A stretch of 45,852 bases of DNA from Candidatus Bathyarchaeota archaeon (lineage in GTDB: Archaea > Thermoproteota > Bathyarchaeia > Bathyarchaeales > Bathycorpusculaceae). The notes below the pieces were generated by a model that made no database searches, was not told where the DNA came from, and saw only the letters and a program-made list of their open reading frames with translations. Shown here piece by piece: positions 1-8,749 of this stretch. The translations under genes and the position numbers were made by a program. The stretch's first letter is position 1. Each line of letters begins with the position of its first letter. Where the stretch lies: NCBI GenBank assembly GCA_003165195.1, contig PLSP01000053.1:1-45852 (forward strand). Reading direction: 5' to 3'.

Positions 1-2136
1 TTGTCAACTTCGAACACAGATTCTAACCAAAAAGAGGCTGAAAACGCCAAAAAACTACTCGACAACCCAGAATATTTCCTCAATAGAGAACTCAGTTGGA
101 TCAGGTTCAACGCCCGTGTTCTAGAGGAGGCACGAGACGTCTGGCACCCCCTTCTGGAAAGGATAAAATTCATAGCCATTTGCGGCAGCAACCTAGACGA
201 GTTTTTCATGACTCGAATTCCGAGACTTATGAAAAAAGTCAAGTCAAAGCCAGATGAAAAATCCATGGATGGGAGAACCGCAATGGAGCAAATCGAAGCT
301 ACGAGAAAAGAAATAATTCCGCTAATTGAGAGTCACGCAAGCTGCTGGAAAGGAGAGCTCATACCAGCGTTAGGAAAACAGGATATTCACATTAGGAACT
401 TTGAGGACTTACCGAATTCAACCAAAGAGAACCTGCGAGAATTCTTTAACAAGTCAATATTACCGTTGGTTAAAATTCCTAAAGAGGGCTTCAGCAACAG
501 TGCGATTGAAAATTTGCATATAACCCTTTTTGTCTCAGGCTTCGCCGAAAAAAATTGGCGTTACTTAATAGACGTTCCCACTGAGAGTTTTGGAAGGCTA
601 ATAAGGATTCCGAGCGGTTACAGCCCAGAAACTGAGAGAGAGATGAAGTATTTAGAACATAATTTTGTGTTCCTAGAAGACCTAATGGCCAGCAATCTGG
701 ACTTGATTTTTCCAAACGAGAAAACGCTGAAAGCTTATCCTTTTAGGCTTACCCGAAATGGCGAAATAGATATTTTAATGGATGAATCGGCAGACTTTGT
801 AAATTCTGTAAAGAAAAGCCTTTCTAATCGTAAAGCCGGTTTGCCAAGCAGGGTTGAATTTGGTAAGGAAACTCCGCTGTCGACTAGAGAGATGATAGCA
901 AACGAACTAGGTTTACCTTACTACTCGGTTTACGAGTTTGACGGACCTTTAGGGCTTGTAGATCTCTGGCAACTGCTTAAAATAAACCGCCCGGACCTAA
1001 AAGACAAAACCTTCCTTCCATCCATTTCGCCTCTGTTAACCACTGACAGCAGCTTGTTTCAAACAATTGCCAAACAAGATATTGTTCTATACCACCCTTA
1101 TGACGGCTTCGAGGTAATAATTGATCTGTTAAGAGAAGCAGCTCAAGACAAAAATGTCCCAGAAATCCGAATAACAATGTATAGGATAGATTCTAGATCG
1201 CCAATTGTTGACGCCTTAATTCATGCAGCCGAAAACGGGAAAAAAGTAACAGCAATCGTGGAACTTAAAGCCAAATTCGACGAAGAAAACAATATTGCCC
1301 TTGTTTCAAAGCTAAGGCAAGGCGGCGTAAATACGGTTTACAATTTTCCTAATTTTAAAATTCACGCCAAATTATGTCTTATTGTGAGAAAGGAAAAAAA
1401 CAAGATAGTCAGATACTCCCATATTGGCTCAGGAAACTACAACGCAGTCACAGCAAAAATCTATGGAGACATAGGCTACTTGACTGCGAACCCCGAGATA
1501 GGAAGCGAACTCGAAGACCTTTTCAACATCCTTACAGAGGGACTTCAAGAAAAAGATTTCAAACATCTGCTTGTAGCACCTAAAAGCCTGAAAAACGAAA
1601 TCCTTAAGCGGATAGACAGAGAAATAAGCTTGCATCAGAAAACAGGGAAAGGATACTTAGCGTTTAAGCTAAACAACCTGGAGGAAACCGAGGTTATTGA
1701 GGCTTTATACCGAGCGTCCATGGCCGGAATTAAAGTTGACTTAAACGTCCGCGGTTTATGCTGCTTGAGGCCGGGCGTTAAAGGGGTAAGCGAAAACATT
1801 TCAGTCATATCGATTGTTGGACGCTTCCTTGAACACGCCCGAATTTACTATTTCAAAGATGATAAAGAAAACGAAGTCATTATAGGAAGCTCAGATATGA
1901 TGTTTAGAAACCTCAACGAAAGAATTGAGGTTCTCCTATCAGTACCTGACCCTCACTTACGTCAAACAATCCTCGAGGATATGTTAAAAATCTCTCTCCG
2001 AGACAACGTCAAAGCAAGAAAACTCTTGCCTGATGGAACCTACGAGAGGGTTATGCCTAAAGAAGGAGAAAAACTGGTGAACTCGCAGGCGTGGCTAATC
2101 CAACACCGGGGAATTTGGAATGAGCGTCCGAGTTAA
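1..2136 (+). CDS. ppk1: Polyphosphate kinase 1 (PPK1)
   Basis: Reversibly transfers the terminal phosphate of ATP onto polyphosphate chains. The 711 residues match the usual PPK1 length. The N-terminal PPK domain opens with NRELSWIRFNARVLEEA near residue 28. The catalytic half shows the phosphohistidine region FKIHAKLCLI (His455) and a second conserved histidine in FLEHARIYYF (His612), followed by SSDMMFRNLNERIEV. It starts with TTG at base 1; the conserved domain begins well inside, so the N-terminus looks complete, but upstream signals lie outside the window. Its 3' end overlaps the start of a decayed CHAD-type gene at 2120, and ppx follows on the same strand, so this looks like an old ppk1-CHAD-ppx operon. 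The family call is firm. The direction of the reaction in the cell cannot be told from sequence. Confidence 0.96.
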   Translation: MSTSNTDSNQKEAENAKKLLDNPEYFLNRELSWIRFNARVLEEARDVWHPLLERIKFIAICGSNLDEFFMTRIPRLMKKVKSKPDEKSMDGRTAMEQIEATRKEIIPLIESHASCWKGELIPALGKQDIHIRNFEDLPNSTKENLREFFNKSILPLVKIPKEGFSNSAIENLHITLFVSGFAEKNWRYLIDVPTESFGRLIRIPSGYSPETEREMKYLEHNFVFLEDLMASNLDLIFPNEKTLKAYPFRLTRNGEIDILMDESADFVNSVKKSLSNRKAGLPSRVEFGKETPLSTREMIANELGLPYYSVYEFDGPLGLVDLWQLLKINRPDLKDKTFLPSISPLLTTDSSLFQTIAKQDIVLYHPYDGFEVIIDLLREAAQDKNVPEIRITMYRIDSRSPIVDALIHAAENGKKVTAIVELKAKFDEENNIALVSKLRQGGVNTVYNFPNFKIHAKLCLIVRKEKNKIVRYSHIGSGNYNAVTAKIYGDIGYLTANPEIGSELEDLFNILTEGLQEKDFKHLLVAPKSLKNEILKRIDREISLHQKTGKGYLAFKLNNLEETEVIEALYRASMAGIKVDLNVRGLCCLRPGVKGVSENISVISIVGRFLEHARIYYFKDDKENEVIIGSSDMMFRNLNERIEVLLSVPDPHLRQTILEDMLKISLRDNVKARKLLPDGTYERVMPKEGEKLVNSQAWLIQHRGIWNERPS

Positions 2137-2358
2137 GAAACAACCATGCAAAATTGACTCAAGTCACTGCAATTTCGGCGCAGAAGCAATTCTCGCTCTT
2201 CTGAAACGTTTCGAGGATAACATCGATAGGCAAAAAAATGTGCTTTGGAATGCACAGAAACAAAATCTCTGTTGGAGGAGCAGGCTTTTAATAGAAAGAA
2301 AGACTTGTTTGAAAAGAGCTTTGCTAAAAAATTGGTGTTGATATGGGAGCAACAGTGA
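2120..2358 (+). pseudogene. Relic of a CHAD...HD-type protein with the middle deleted
   Basis: Two pieces in different frames resemble the two ends of the 850-residue CHAD protein at 5764. Frame-2 codons from ATG 2120 read IDSSHCNFGAEAILALL, matching IDSSYCRFGGEALVKLL at the CHAD start of that protein. Frame-1 codons about 2269-2355 read LLEEQAFNRKKDLFEKSF then AKKLVLIWEQQ and stop (TGA 2356). This matches VLEESAVNKKKDMFEQSF then NKKVMLAWKQ near its C-terminus. Roughly 700 residues in between are missing and the junction near 2230-2260 is out of frame, so no working protein is expected. The start overlaps the end of ppk1 and the tail overlaps the start of ppx, as in a once translationally coupled operon. 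Confidence 0.75.
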
Positions 2359-3914
2359 AAGCTGCTGGGCAAGTAGTGGGTTTTGTAGATATTGGAACAA
2401 ACGCAGTGCGGCTTTTAGTGGTGCGGATAAACCCAAATTTTTCTTACACAGTCATTAGTCAAGAAAAAGAGGTTGTGCGGCTTGGAGAGCAGGAATTTAA
2501 AGATAACATACTTAAACAGCAAGCCATGGAACGCACAATTTTTGTCTGCGGCAAGTTTTCTGGTCTTGCCAAAACCTATGGCGCAAACGAAATAATTGCT
2601 GTTGGAACCTCTGCCATTCGAGAAGCAAGAAACCAAAGTGAGTTTTTAGCTAACCTTAAACGTGAAACGGGATTAAACGTCAATGTTATCTCAGGACAAG
2701 AAGAAGCCCGTTTGATTTACCTTGGGGTCTCAAGCGGGATCGACATGGGAGAAGGAAACGGTATTTTCCTCGATTTAGGAGGAGGCAGCACTGAAATTGC
2801 TATTGGAAACCAAAGTGAATGCCTCTATGTGAATAGCCTCAGAATAGGTGCAATTAGACTAACAAGTCAGTTCATCGGCGAAGATTGGACGGGACCCGTA
2901 GGAGTTAACACCTACAACCAGATTAAGAATTACGCTTGCAGTAAGTTTCACGCGGCTAAAGGAAAAGTTCAACAGTACAATGTCAGGCAGGCATGGGGCT
3001 CATCAGGCACAGTCATTAACCTTGCAGAAATCGCTTCTAAACTTTTCAAGAAAAACAGCAGTGGCGCTACATTGACGCTTTCGAGGAAAAACCTCAAAAA
3101 ACTTGTGCCGATTCTCTGGTCACTTTCCCTCGAAGAAAGAAAAAATGTTCCCGCAATAAATCCTTATAGAGCAGACATAATAGTCGCTGGAGCAGCCATA
3201 ATTGAAGCGGTTATGGACGAGTTCGGTTTAGAACAAATGAACATCAGCCATCGAGAACTGCGCGATGGATTACTTATCGATTACCTATCTAAGTTTAAAG
3301 GCTTCAGGGAACTGCAAAAAGCACCTATGCGGAATAGAAGCGTAGTGCATTTGGGGCGGTCTTGCAACTTTGATGAGAAACACTCTGAAACTGTGACGGC
3401 GTTAGCACTGCAACTCTTTGACAGCGCAAAACAAATTGGGCTACATAATTTAGGGGAAGCAGAAAAGGAGCTCTTGAAATATTCAGCTACGTTACATGAT
3501 GTAGGAGATTTTCTCTCGTTCAACGACCATCACCTCCACTCTCACTACATCATCTGCAACGCTGAATTGTTCGGATTTGACCCCAAAGAAATCCAGATAA
3601 TGGCAAATGTAACGCGTTACCACCGCAAAAAATTGCCATCCAAAAAAGCGCTAAAAGCAAAGGGGTTCGACGAGAAAACCAAAGAAACAATAATTGCTCT
3701 CTCAACGTTTTTGCGTTTTGCTGAAAAACTCGATCGGACCCACTCGGGACTTGTTAACAAAGCAGAATTTATTAAAGAAAGCAAAGATGAAGTTTTGCTG
3801 TTGTTTTATTCTAACTCGGACTGTAGCTTGGAGGAATGGAGCATCGTCCAGAACCGACAAGCCTTCTATGAAGCCTTCGAAAAGCAATTGGACACTAAAT
3901 GCATAGTTGAATAG
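2343..3914 (+). CDS. ppx: Exopolyphosphatase / pppGpp phosphohydrolase with C-terminal HD domain
   Basis: PPX/GppA-family phosphatase of the ASKHA fold that hydrolyses terminal phosphates of polyphosphate (or pppGpp in bacteria). Phosphate loop 1 is GFVDIGTNAVRLLVVRI near residue 13, phosphate loop 2 is FLDLGGGSTEIAIG near 143, and the adenosine-type loop is AWGSSGTVINLAEI near 220. The C-terminal third is an HD-type domain with HSETV, LHDVG (His385-Asp386) and RYHRKKLP, the same arrangement found in the HD region of the 850-residue protein at 5764. At 523 residues it is normal for two-domain PPX. ATG 2343 is used; a GTG at 2355-2357 is a close alternative. It sits downstream of ppk1 and converges on ppk2, which supports polyphosphate turnover. 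Exopolyphosphatase versus GppA activity cannot be separated here. Confidence 0.92.
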   Translation: MGATVKAAGQVVGFVDIGTNAVRLLVVRINPNFSYTVISQEKEVVRLGEQEFKDNILKQQAMERTIFVCGKFSGLAKTYGANEIIAVGTSAIREARNQSEFLANLKRETGLNVNVISGQEEARLIYLGVSSGIDMGEGNGIFLDLGGGSTEIAIGNQSECLYVNSLRIGAIRLTSQFIGEDWTGPVGVNTYNQIKNYACSKFHAAKGKVQQYNVRQAWGSSGTVINLAEIASKLFKKNSSGATLTLSRKNLKKLVPILWSLSLEERKNVPAINPYRADIIVAGAAIIEAVMDEFGLEQMNISHRELRDGLLIDYLSKFKGFRELQKAPMRNRSVVHLGRSCNFDEKHSETVTALALQLFDSAKQIGLHNLGEAEKELLKYSATLHDVGDFLSFNDHHLHSHYIICNAELFGFDPKEIQIMANVTRYHRKKLPSKKALKAKGFDEKTKETIIALSTFLRFAEKLDRTHSGLVNKAEFIKESKDEVLLLFYSNSDCSLEEWSIVQNRQAFYEAFEKQLDTKCIVE

Positions 3915-3937
3915 AGGCCACAGTAGCAAGCCTATGC

Positions 3938-4840
3938 TTACTCTTTTTGCAATTGCACTTTTGCATTCTCCAAATCGTCTAGTTGCTCCTTGCTTAAAGA
4001 AGGAAATTTCAGGTCTAATCCCTTGATTTGCGCTAGGATTATTTCCGATATCAACGCGTGAGCTACCCATTTTTTGTCCGCAGGAATAATGTACCAAGGG
4101 GCCCATTCAGTGCTTGTCGAGTTAAACACATCTTCGTATGCTTCCACATAATTATCCCATTTCGATCGTTCTGAGAGGTCAAATTTTGAAAATTTCCAGT
4201 TCTTACTTGGGTCTTCCAATCGTTTTAGCAAACGCTCTTTCTGCTTTTTCTTTGAAATATTGAGGAAAAATTTTAGCACTATGGTTCCGTTTCGAACCAG
4301 GTGCCTTTCAAACATGTTTATGTCCTGGTATCGCTCATCCCAAAAGTGTTTCCCTTCCAAATCTGAAGGAAGCCTTTGTGTTTCCAATACTTCAGGCCGA
4401 ACTTTAACTATTAATACGTCCTCGTAATATGAGCGATTGAAAATCCCAATGCGCCCCCTTTCGGGAAGAACTCTTGATTGGCGCCAAAGGAAATCGTGGT
4501 TAAGTTCCTCCTCGGTTGGCGTTTTGAAACTGTTAACTTGGCACCCTTGAGGATTAAGACCCGACATTACATGCCGGATAGTTCCATCTTTTCCCGCTGT
4601 ATCCATACCTTGGAGAACAATGAGCATAGAGTAAGTGTCGCTTGCCCAAAAAAGCTGCTGCATCTCAAAAAGTTTCTGTTTGTTTTCCTTAAGAAAAGCT
4701 AACGCCATTTCTTTAACAGCTTTTTTGCCTTCTTTTTCTTCTTCATTTTGGGCCCACTTCGGCACCCAAGCTGAATCATAATCTTTAAGGCTAACTTTTT
4801 TGCCCTGAACTATTTTGAAATCAGCTGCATCAATTGACAT
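3938..4840 (-). CDS. ppk2: Polyphosphate kinase 2 (PPK2) family nucleotide phosphotransferase
   Basis: PPK2 enzymes use polyphosphate to phosphorylate nucleoside mono- or diphosphates. The P-loop is LQGMDTAGKDGT (residues 77-87), followed by VNSFKTPTEEELNHDFLWR and the RIGIFNRSYYEDVLIVKV lid/Walker B region, all typical of single-domain PPK2. The 300-residue length agrees. ATG 4840 starts before a charged N-terminal extension usual for the polyphosphate:AMP/ADP phosphotransferase group. It is convergent with ppx with only 23 bases between them. With PPK1 and PPX beside it, the cell can both make and spend polyphosphate. The subclass (AMP versus ADP acceptor) is not decided. Confidence 0.94.
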   Translation of the reverse strand: MSIDAADFKIVQGKKVSLKDYDSAWVPKWAQNEEEKEGKKAVKEMALAFLKENKQKLFEMQQLFWASDTYSMLIVLQGMDTAGKDGTIRHVMSGLNPQGCQVNSFKTPTEEELNHDFLWRQSRVLPERGRIGIFNRSYYEDVLIVKVRPEVLETQRLPSDLEGKHFWDERYQDINMFERHLVRNGTIVLKFFLNISKKKQKERLLKRLEDPSKNWKFSKFDLSERSKWDNYVEAYEDVFNSTSTEWAPWYIIPADKKWVAHALISEIILAQIKGLDLKFPSLSKEQLDDLENAKVQLQKE

Positions 4841-5046
4841 AACAAAACCCTAGTGATAATCTAGATAATCCACTTAACAATTCCTATGCTATATCCAAGA
4901 AAGCGCATGATAAAAAGAAAATCAAATCAACGAAAGTTTGCCTCAAGTGGCATAAATTTGCAAACGAGAGAAGACAGAGACAAGAATTAGTTACAATTCA
5001 ATAAGAGACTGAAAGAAAAAGGAAAGAAGCACGAGTCAATTTTTAT

Positions 5047-5670
5047 TTAGGAGTTCATTTCGCTGTTTGACAGCTTTTCCTGTTCTGACGGCTGAGTGCT
5101 AGTTTCCTCTTTGATGGGCATTTCCGATTTGACGGGGGTTTCTGCTTTTGCGTTAATTTTTTTTGCGGAAACAATTTTTGCTTTTGGAGTTTGTTTTGGC
5201 TTTACGGTTTTCTTATGAATAGCAGGTTTGGTCTTCAGAGAAGGGGCTTCTTTGCGATCTGACACAGGAGCTTTTTTGGCTTTAACTTCAAGTTTCTTTT
5301 TTGTGTTCCAGATTGGAAGTTGACCATACTCTTCTTTAAATTTGACTAATAGTTCTTCCTGCATAATTCTTGGTTTGAGAGTTGGCATCCAGCCTATTGC
5401 AACCTTTTCTAGATAGCCTTAGTTCAAAAGCATCTCGTTAATTTTTTTAGTGTTTTTTCCACCATACCCTGCAAGATAGCCGCCCAATATTCTTTTGCTC
5501 GGTTTTTTTGTGCGTCCGATATATAGAATATCCGATTCTGGTTTTCCTGTGAGTTCCTGATTAGCAAGTATTATGACAACACCCTCGTCTGGGGGCAAAT
5601 TAGAGGCTGCCAAAGTTTTCATTGGGAACCATACGGAGAAGCCTGCTTCCATTAAAGTTTTAGAATTCAT
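5047..5670 (-). pseudogene. Small YIG-motif (GIY-YIG-like) protein gene with an in-frame TAA
   Basis: Two open stretches on the same strand and frame are separated only by TAA at 5421-5419. The first (codons 1-83, ATG 5670) contains VVIILANQELTGK and ILYIGRTKKPSKRILGGYL, which resembles a GIY-YIG nuclease-like core (YIG followed by arginines). After the stop the frame continues without gap as GYLEKVAIGWMPTLKPRIMQ, then EELLVKFKEEYGQLPIW, which reads as the natural continuation of the domain, then a Lys/Pro-rich tail of about 70 residues ending at 5047. A single base change (for example GAA to TAA) would explain the break. A sequencing error, a recent nonsense mutation, or restart at the internal ATG 5388 are all possible. 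The GIY-YIG assignment is tentative. Confidence 0.6.
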
Positions 5671-5763
5671 ATTTCAGTAAGAACTGCTAGAAGGATTTAA
5701 CTATTTCTACGTCTTGAATCTAGCAATTTACGCAGTTATCCGAAGGGAGTCGATTATAGCGTC

Positions 5764-8316
5764 ATGTTGTTTTCAGTGCAAAGCAATGCGGTTGGGACAA
5801 AAAGAGGAAAAAGAAATTCAATCAATTGGTTGCCGTCAAGCATCGAGGCAAATAAAATGATCCGTGGCTTTGACCCCGACTACGCTGCGATAGATTCCAG
5901 TTATTGCCGTTTCGGTGGTGAGGCACTCGTGAAGCTTCTTCAATTTCTAGAGTCCCAAATGGAAGGTGTTGAAAAGAGTGAGGACATTGAATACGTTCAC
6001 AAGATGCGGGTTGCTTCACGCAGAATAAGAGCTGTTATTCCGCTTTTCAGCGAATGTTTCCCAAAGAAGCGGTATAAAAGATGGTTAAACGAAATCAAAA
6101 AAATAACTCGATTTCTTGGAGCGGCAAGGGATCTTGACGTTCAAATCTTGTTCGTAAAAGAGTACTTAAAGCGGCTTCAACCAAACGAGCCAATGCCGGG
6201 AATGGAAGCATTACTTGAGCGGCATGCGAGCGAGAGAATCAAATTACAATCAAGGGTTTCTAACGAAATACAAGAGCTTAAAAACTCAAGAGTTCTGGAA
6301 CAAATAGCAAGTTACTGCAAACGAATCAAAGAAGCAACAAGCAGCCCTTTTAACCTCTATTCTGTTCGTGAAAAAGCCTTCTGGCAAATATCGTCTAAGC
6401 TAGACGAGTTCATAGCTATGGAAGAATATGTCCATAAAGAAAACGAAATTCTCAAACATCATGAAATGCGCATCAAAGCCAAGTGGCTGCGATACACTTT
6501 GGAAGTTTTTGCGCCGCTTTATCAAGGAGAGCTTTCAGATGATATAGGAATAGTGAAAAACTTTCAAGACACACTTGGAGAACTACATGACTGCGATGTT
6601 TGGGTTAGAAGCATTCCAGGAGTCATAAACGAAATCCAAAAAGAACCTGTTTCATCGCCAGAAAACGAAAGAACCATGTCAGAGGGCAACATAGATCTTT
6701 TAAAGTTCCTCGAATACATCGAACAAAAAAGAAAAAGCTACTACCAACAATTCGTAAGTCTCTGGGATGAAAACAAAAGTAAAGACTCTTTTGAAGAATT
6801 AAGGAATAAAGCAAGCGCAGGTTTCATGGCCGGAGAATATCGAACTAAATCGGAATTGGCTAATCCTTACGTTAAAATCGGATTAATCTCAGATATTCAT
6901 GCCAACCTGAATGCTCTTGAAGCAGTAATAAAAGATGCAGAGAATCGAGGAATAACTGTTTTTCTTAACGCCGGCGATATAATAGGGTTTGGAGCTTTTC
7001 CAAACGAAGTTATTCAGGCACTTTACTCAAAAAATACACTCAGTGTGAAAGGTAACTTCGACCTAGAAGTTTTAGCCAAGAATAAATGGGGGAAAAGCTC
7101 TAAAAAATTCGCCATAGAATACACAAGAAAAGCGTTGACGAAGTCTTACCAAACCTATCTACGTGCTTTGCCTTTGAAACTTGAAATTGAAATTGCCCAA
7201 AAGAAATTTTTATTGATTCACGGAACCCCAGACTCTATTGACGAACACCTTTATCATGACACGCCAGACGAGAGATTTCAAGAAATAGCAAAAAAGGCAG
7301 CCTCGGACATAATTGTTTTTGGTCATTCACATGAACAATTCACAAAAAAAATGGGGGACACTTTATTCATTAATCCAGGCAGCGTCGGAAGGCCTGGGGA
7401 TGGAAACCCTCAAGCCGCCTACGCGGCGATCAATGTTAATCCTTTATCTGTTGAATTGATAAGGGTTAATTATGACGTCGAGACAGCAGCTGATTCTCTG
7501 CGAAGAAGGGGTGCTCCTGAAAGCTATTCCCAAATGCTGCTTCGAGGATTATCGCTTGAAAGCATAGCGGCGGAAGACAAAGCTCGAGAGCAAGACATGG
7601 AGAAAAATTGTGCTGAAATAAATTCAAGTACCCAGAGTATTTCACAAAAATATGGAATGGATATAAAACATTCCGAACAAGTGAGAAAACTTTCTCTAGA
7701 ACTCTTTGACACCCTGCAACATTTGCACAAGCTAGGCAAAAGAGAACGTTGTTGGCTAGAATGTGCCGCCATCTTACATGACATAGGATTAGCAAACGGA
7801 ACCAAGGCACACCAAAAGAATACGCTAAAGCTCATTCTAAATGACACTCAACTGCCGTTCACATCAGTAGAGAGGCAAATTATAGCAAATATTGCCCGAT
7901 ATCATCGAAAAGGGTGCCCAAAAAACAAGGATTACAGCTTCAAGTCTCTTAACTCGGAATTAAAAGCCAAAGTTGGAGCTTTGGCGGGCATTTTGCGTCT
8001 AGCGGACGGTTTGGATTTCTCCCATCAGTCTAACGTTGAAAAAGTAGAAGCCCATGTGGCTTTCGAGTACGTGACTATTGAAGGATTTGTCCGTCTGAAC
8101 CCTGTTCTGGAGGAGAGTGCTGTAAATAAGAAAAAGGACATGTTTGAGCAGTCCTTTAATAAGAAAGTAATGTTGGCATGGAAGCAGATCCAACCCCTTC
8201 AACAACAAACAAGCCAGCAACCTGAACTAACACAGCAGTCTACCCCTGCACCCGACGGAAACGTACCTCCGCCGCAGGAAGCAACGTCAAAACCACAGCA
8301 AACCAGTTCGTCATAA
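5764..8316 (+). CDS. CHAD - calcineurin-like phosphoesterase - HD domain fusion protein
   Basis: Multidomain protein of 850 residues. Residues about 37-340 form a CHAD domain (IDSSYCRFGGEALVKLL, EYVHKMRVASRRIRAVIPLF, RDLDVQ, HHEMRIKAKWLRYTLEVF), a conserved-histidine helical bundle known to bind polyphosphate. Residues about 370-560 are a complete YfcE/MJ0936-type metallophosphoesterase: SDIH (Asp377, His379), GDIIGFG (Asp405), GNFD (Asn431), HGTPDS (His486), FGHSHEQF (His521, His523). Residues about 630-800 are an HD domain related to the C-terminus of PPX: HSEQV (His636), LHDIG (His672-Asp673), RYHRKG (His714). The last 40 residues are Gln/Pro/Ser/Thr-rich and probably disordered. ATG 5764 follows an AGGGAG motif. 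No membrane segment is seen. With ppk1, ppx and ppk2 alongside, the sensible inference is a polyphosphate-tethered phosphohydrolase or regulator; the substrate is unknown. Confidence 0.88.
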   Translation: MLFSVQSNAVGTKRGKRNSINWLPSSIEANKMIRGFDPDYAAIDSSYCRFGGEALVKLLQFLESQMEGVEKSEDIEYVHKMRVASRRIRAVIPLFSECFPKKRYKRWLNEIKKITRFLGAARDLDVQILFVKEYLKRLQPNEPMPGMEALLERHASERIKLQSRVSNEIQELKNSRVLEQIASYCKRIKEATSSPFNLYSVREKAFWQISSKLDEFIAMEEYVHKENEILKHHEMRIKAKWLRYTLEVFAPLYQGELSDDIGIVKNFQDTLGELHDCDVWVRSIPGVINEIQKEPVSSPENERTMSEGNIDLLKFLEYIEQKRKSYYQQFVSLWDENKSKDSFEELRNKASAGFMAGEYRTKSELANPYVKIGLISDIHANLNALEAVIKDAENRGITVFLNAGDIIGFGAFPNEVIQALYSKNTLSVKGNFDLEVLAKNKWGKSSKKFAIEYTRKALTKSYQTYLRALPLKLEIEIAQKKFLLIHGTPDSIDEHLYHDTPDERFQEIAKKAASDIIVFGHSHEQFTKKMGDTLFINPGSVGRPGDGNPQAAYAAINVNPLSVELIRVNYDVETAADSLRRRGAPESYSQMLLRGLSLESIAAEDKAREQDMEKNCAEINSSTQSISQKYGMDIKHSEQVRKLSLELFDTLQHLHKLGKRERCWLECAAILHDIGLANGTKAHQKNTLKLILNDTQLPFTSVERQIIANIARYHRKGCPKNKDYSFKSLNSELKAKVGALAGILRLADGLDFSHQSNVEKVEAHVAFEYVTIEGFVRLNPVLEESAVNKKKDMFEQSFNKKVMLAWKQIQPLQQQTSQQPELTQQSTPAPDGNVPPPQEATSKPQQTSSS

Positions 8317-8348
8317 CAACTAATTGCTTTGATTAACAACTAAAGAGC

Positions 8349-8369
8349 ATCCTGCTTCATAAGCAGGAT
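8349..8369. terminator. Perfect hairpin between convergent genes
   Basis: ATCCTGCTT, a CAT loop, then AAGCAGGAT form a perfect 9-bp stem with a 3-nt loop. It lies in the 59-bp gap between the CHAD fusion gene and the convergent small Cys-rich gene. Position and symmetry suggest a bidirectional terminator or transcript-end stabiliser. The oligo-T tract expected of an archaeal terminator is weak here, so the role is inferred. Confidence 0.45.
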
Positions 8370-8375
8370 TTAACT

Positions 8376-8609
8376 TTACATTTTAGAATCTGCTGATTTT
8401 CCGATGAGACAATAATACATTTGATCTAGTAAGTATTTTTCGCTTACGGGGCAATCGGGGCATATGCAGCCAGTGGATTGAACTTTTTCCTTAGTTTTCC
8501 CCATGGCGCAAAAAAGGTTATCGCTGAACTGCGATTTCTTAAATGTCGGGCAAGAAGGACACGCACATAAGTGCTTGTTTTCTAAATTATCTTCGACGGC
8601 TTTTCTCAA
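8376..8609 (-). CDS. Small cysteine-rich protein (DUF2769-like)
   Basis: A 77-residue protein with two similar halves, each with clustered cysteines: CACPSCPTF followed by LFCAMGK, and CICPDCPVS followed by YYCLIGKS. The CxCPxCP pattern resembles the DUF2769 family found in archaea. The cysteines could bind zinc or an Fe-S cluster, but no function is established. It starts at TTG 8609; a better start is not visible. It stands alone, convergent with the CHAD fusion gene. The gene call is supported by the internal repeat of the cysteine pattern; the role is unknown. Confidence 0.6.
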   Translation of the reverse strand: MRKAVEDNLENKHLCACPSCPTFKKSQFSDNLFCAMGKTKEKVQSTGCICPDCPVSEKYLLDQMYYCLIGKSADSKM

Positions 8610-8749
8610 AAAAAGACCTTACAGAAAAGTGCAGGTTAAAAGTAATAAGGGTATGTGAGCTCTTAGTGGCACCTTGGAAAAGTGCAAGGAAGTTGAGCGG
8701 TGATGTTTTTAGCTAAGTTCACTCTACTAGTGCTTGAGGTTTTCTAGTT

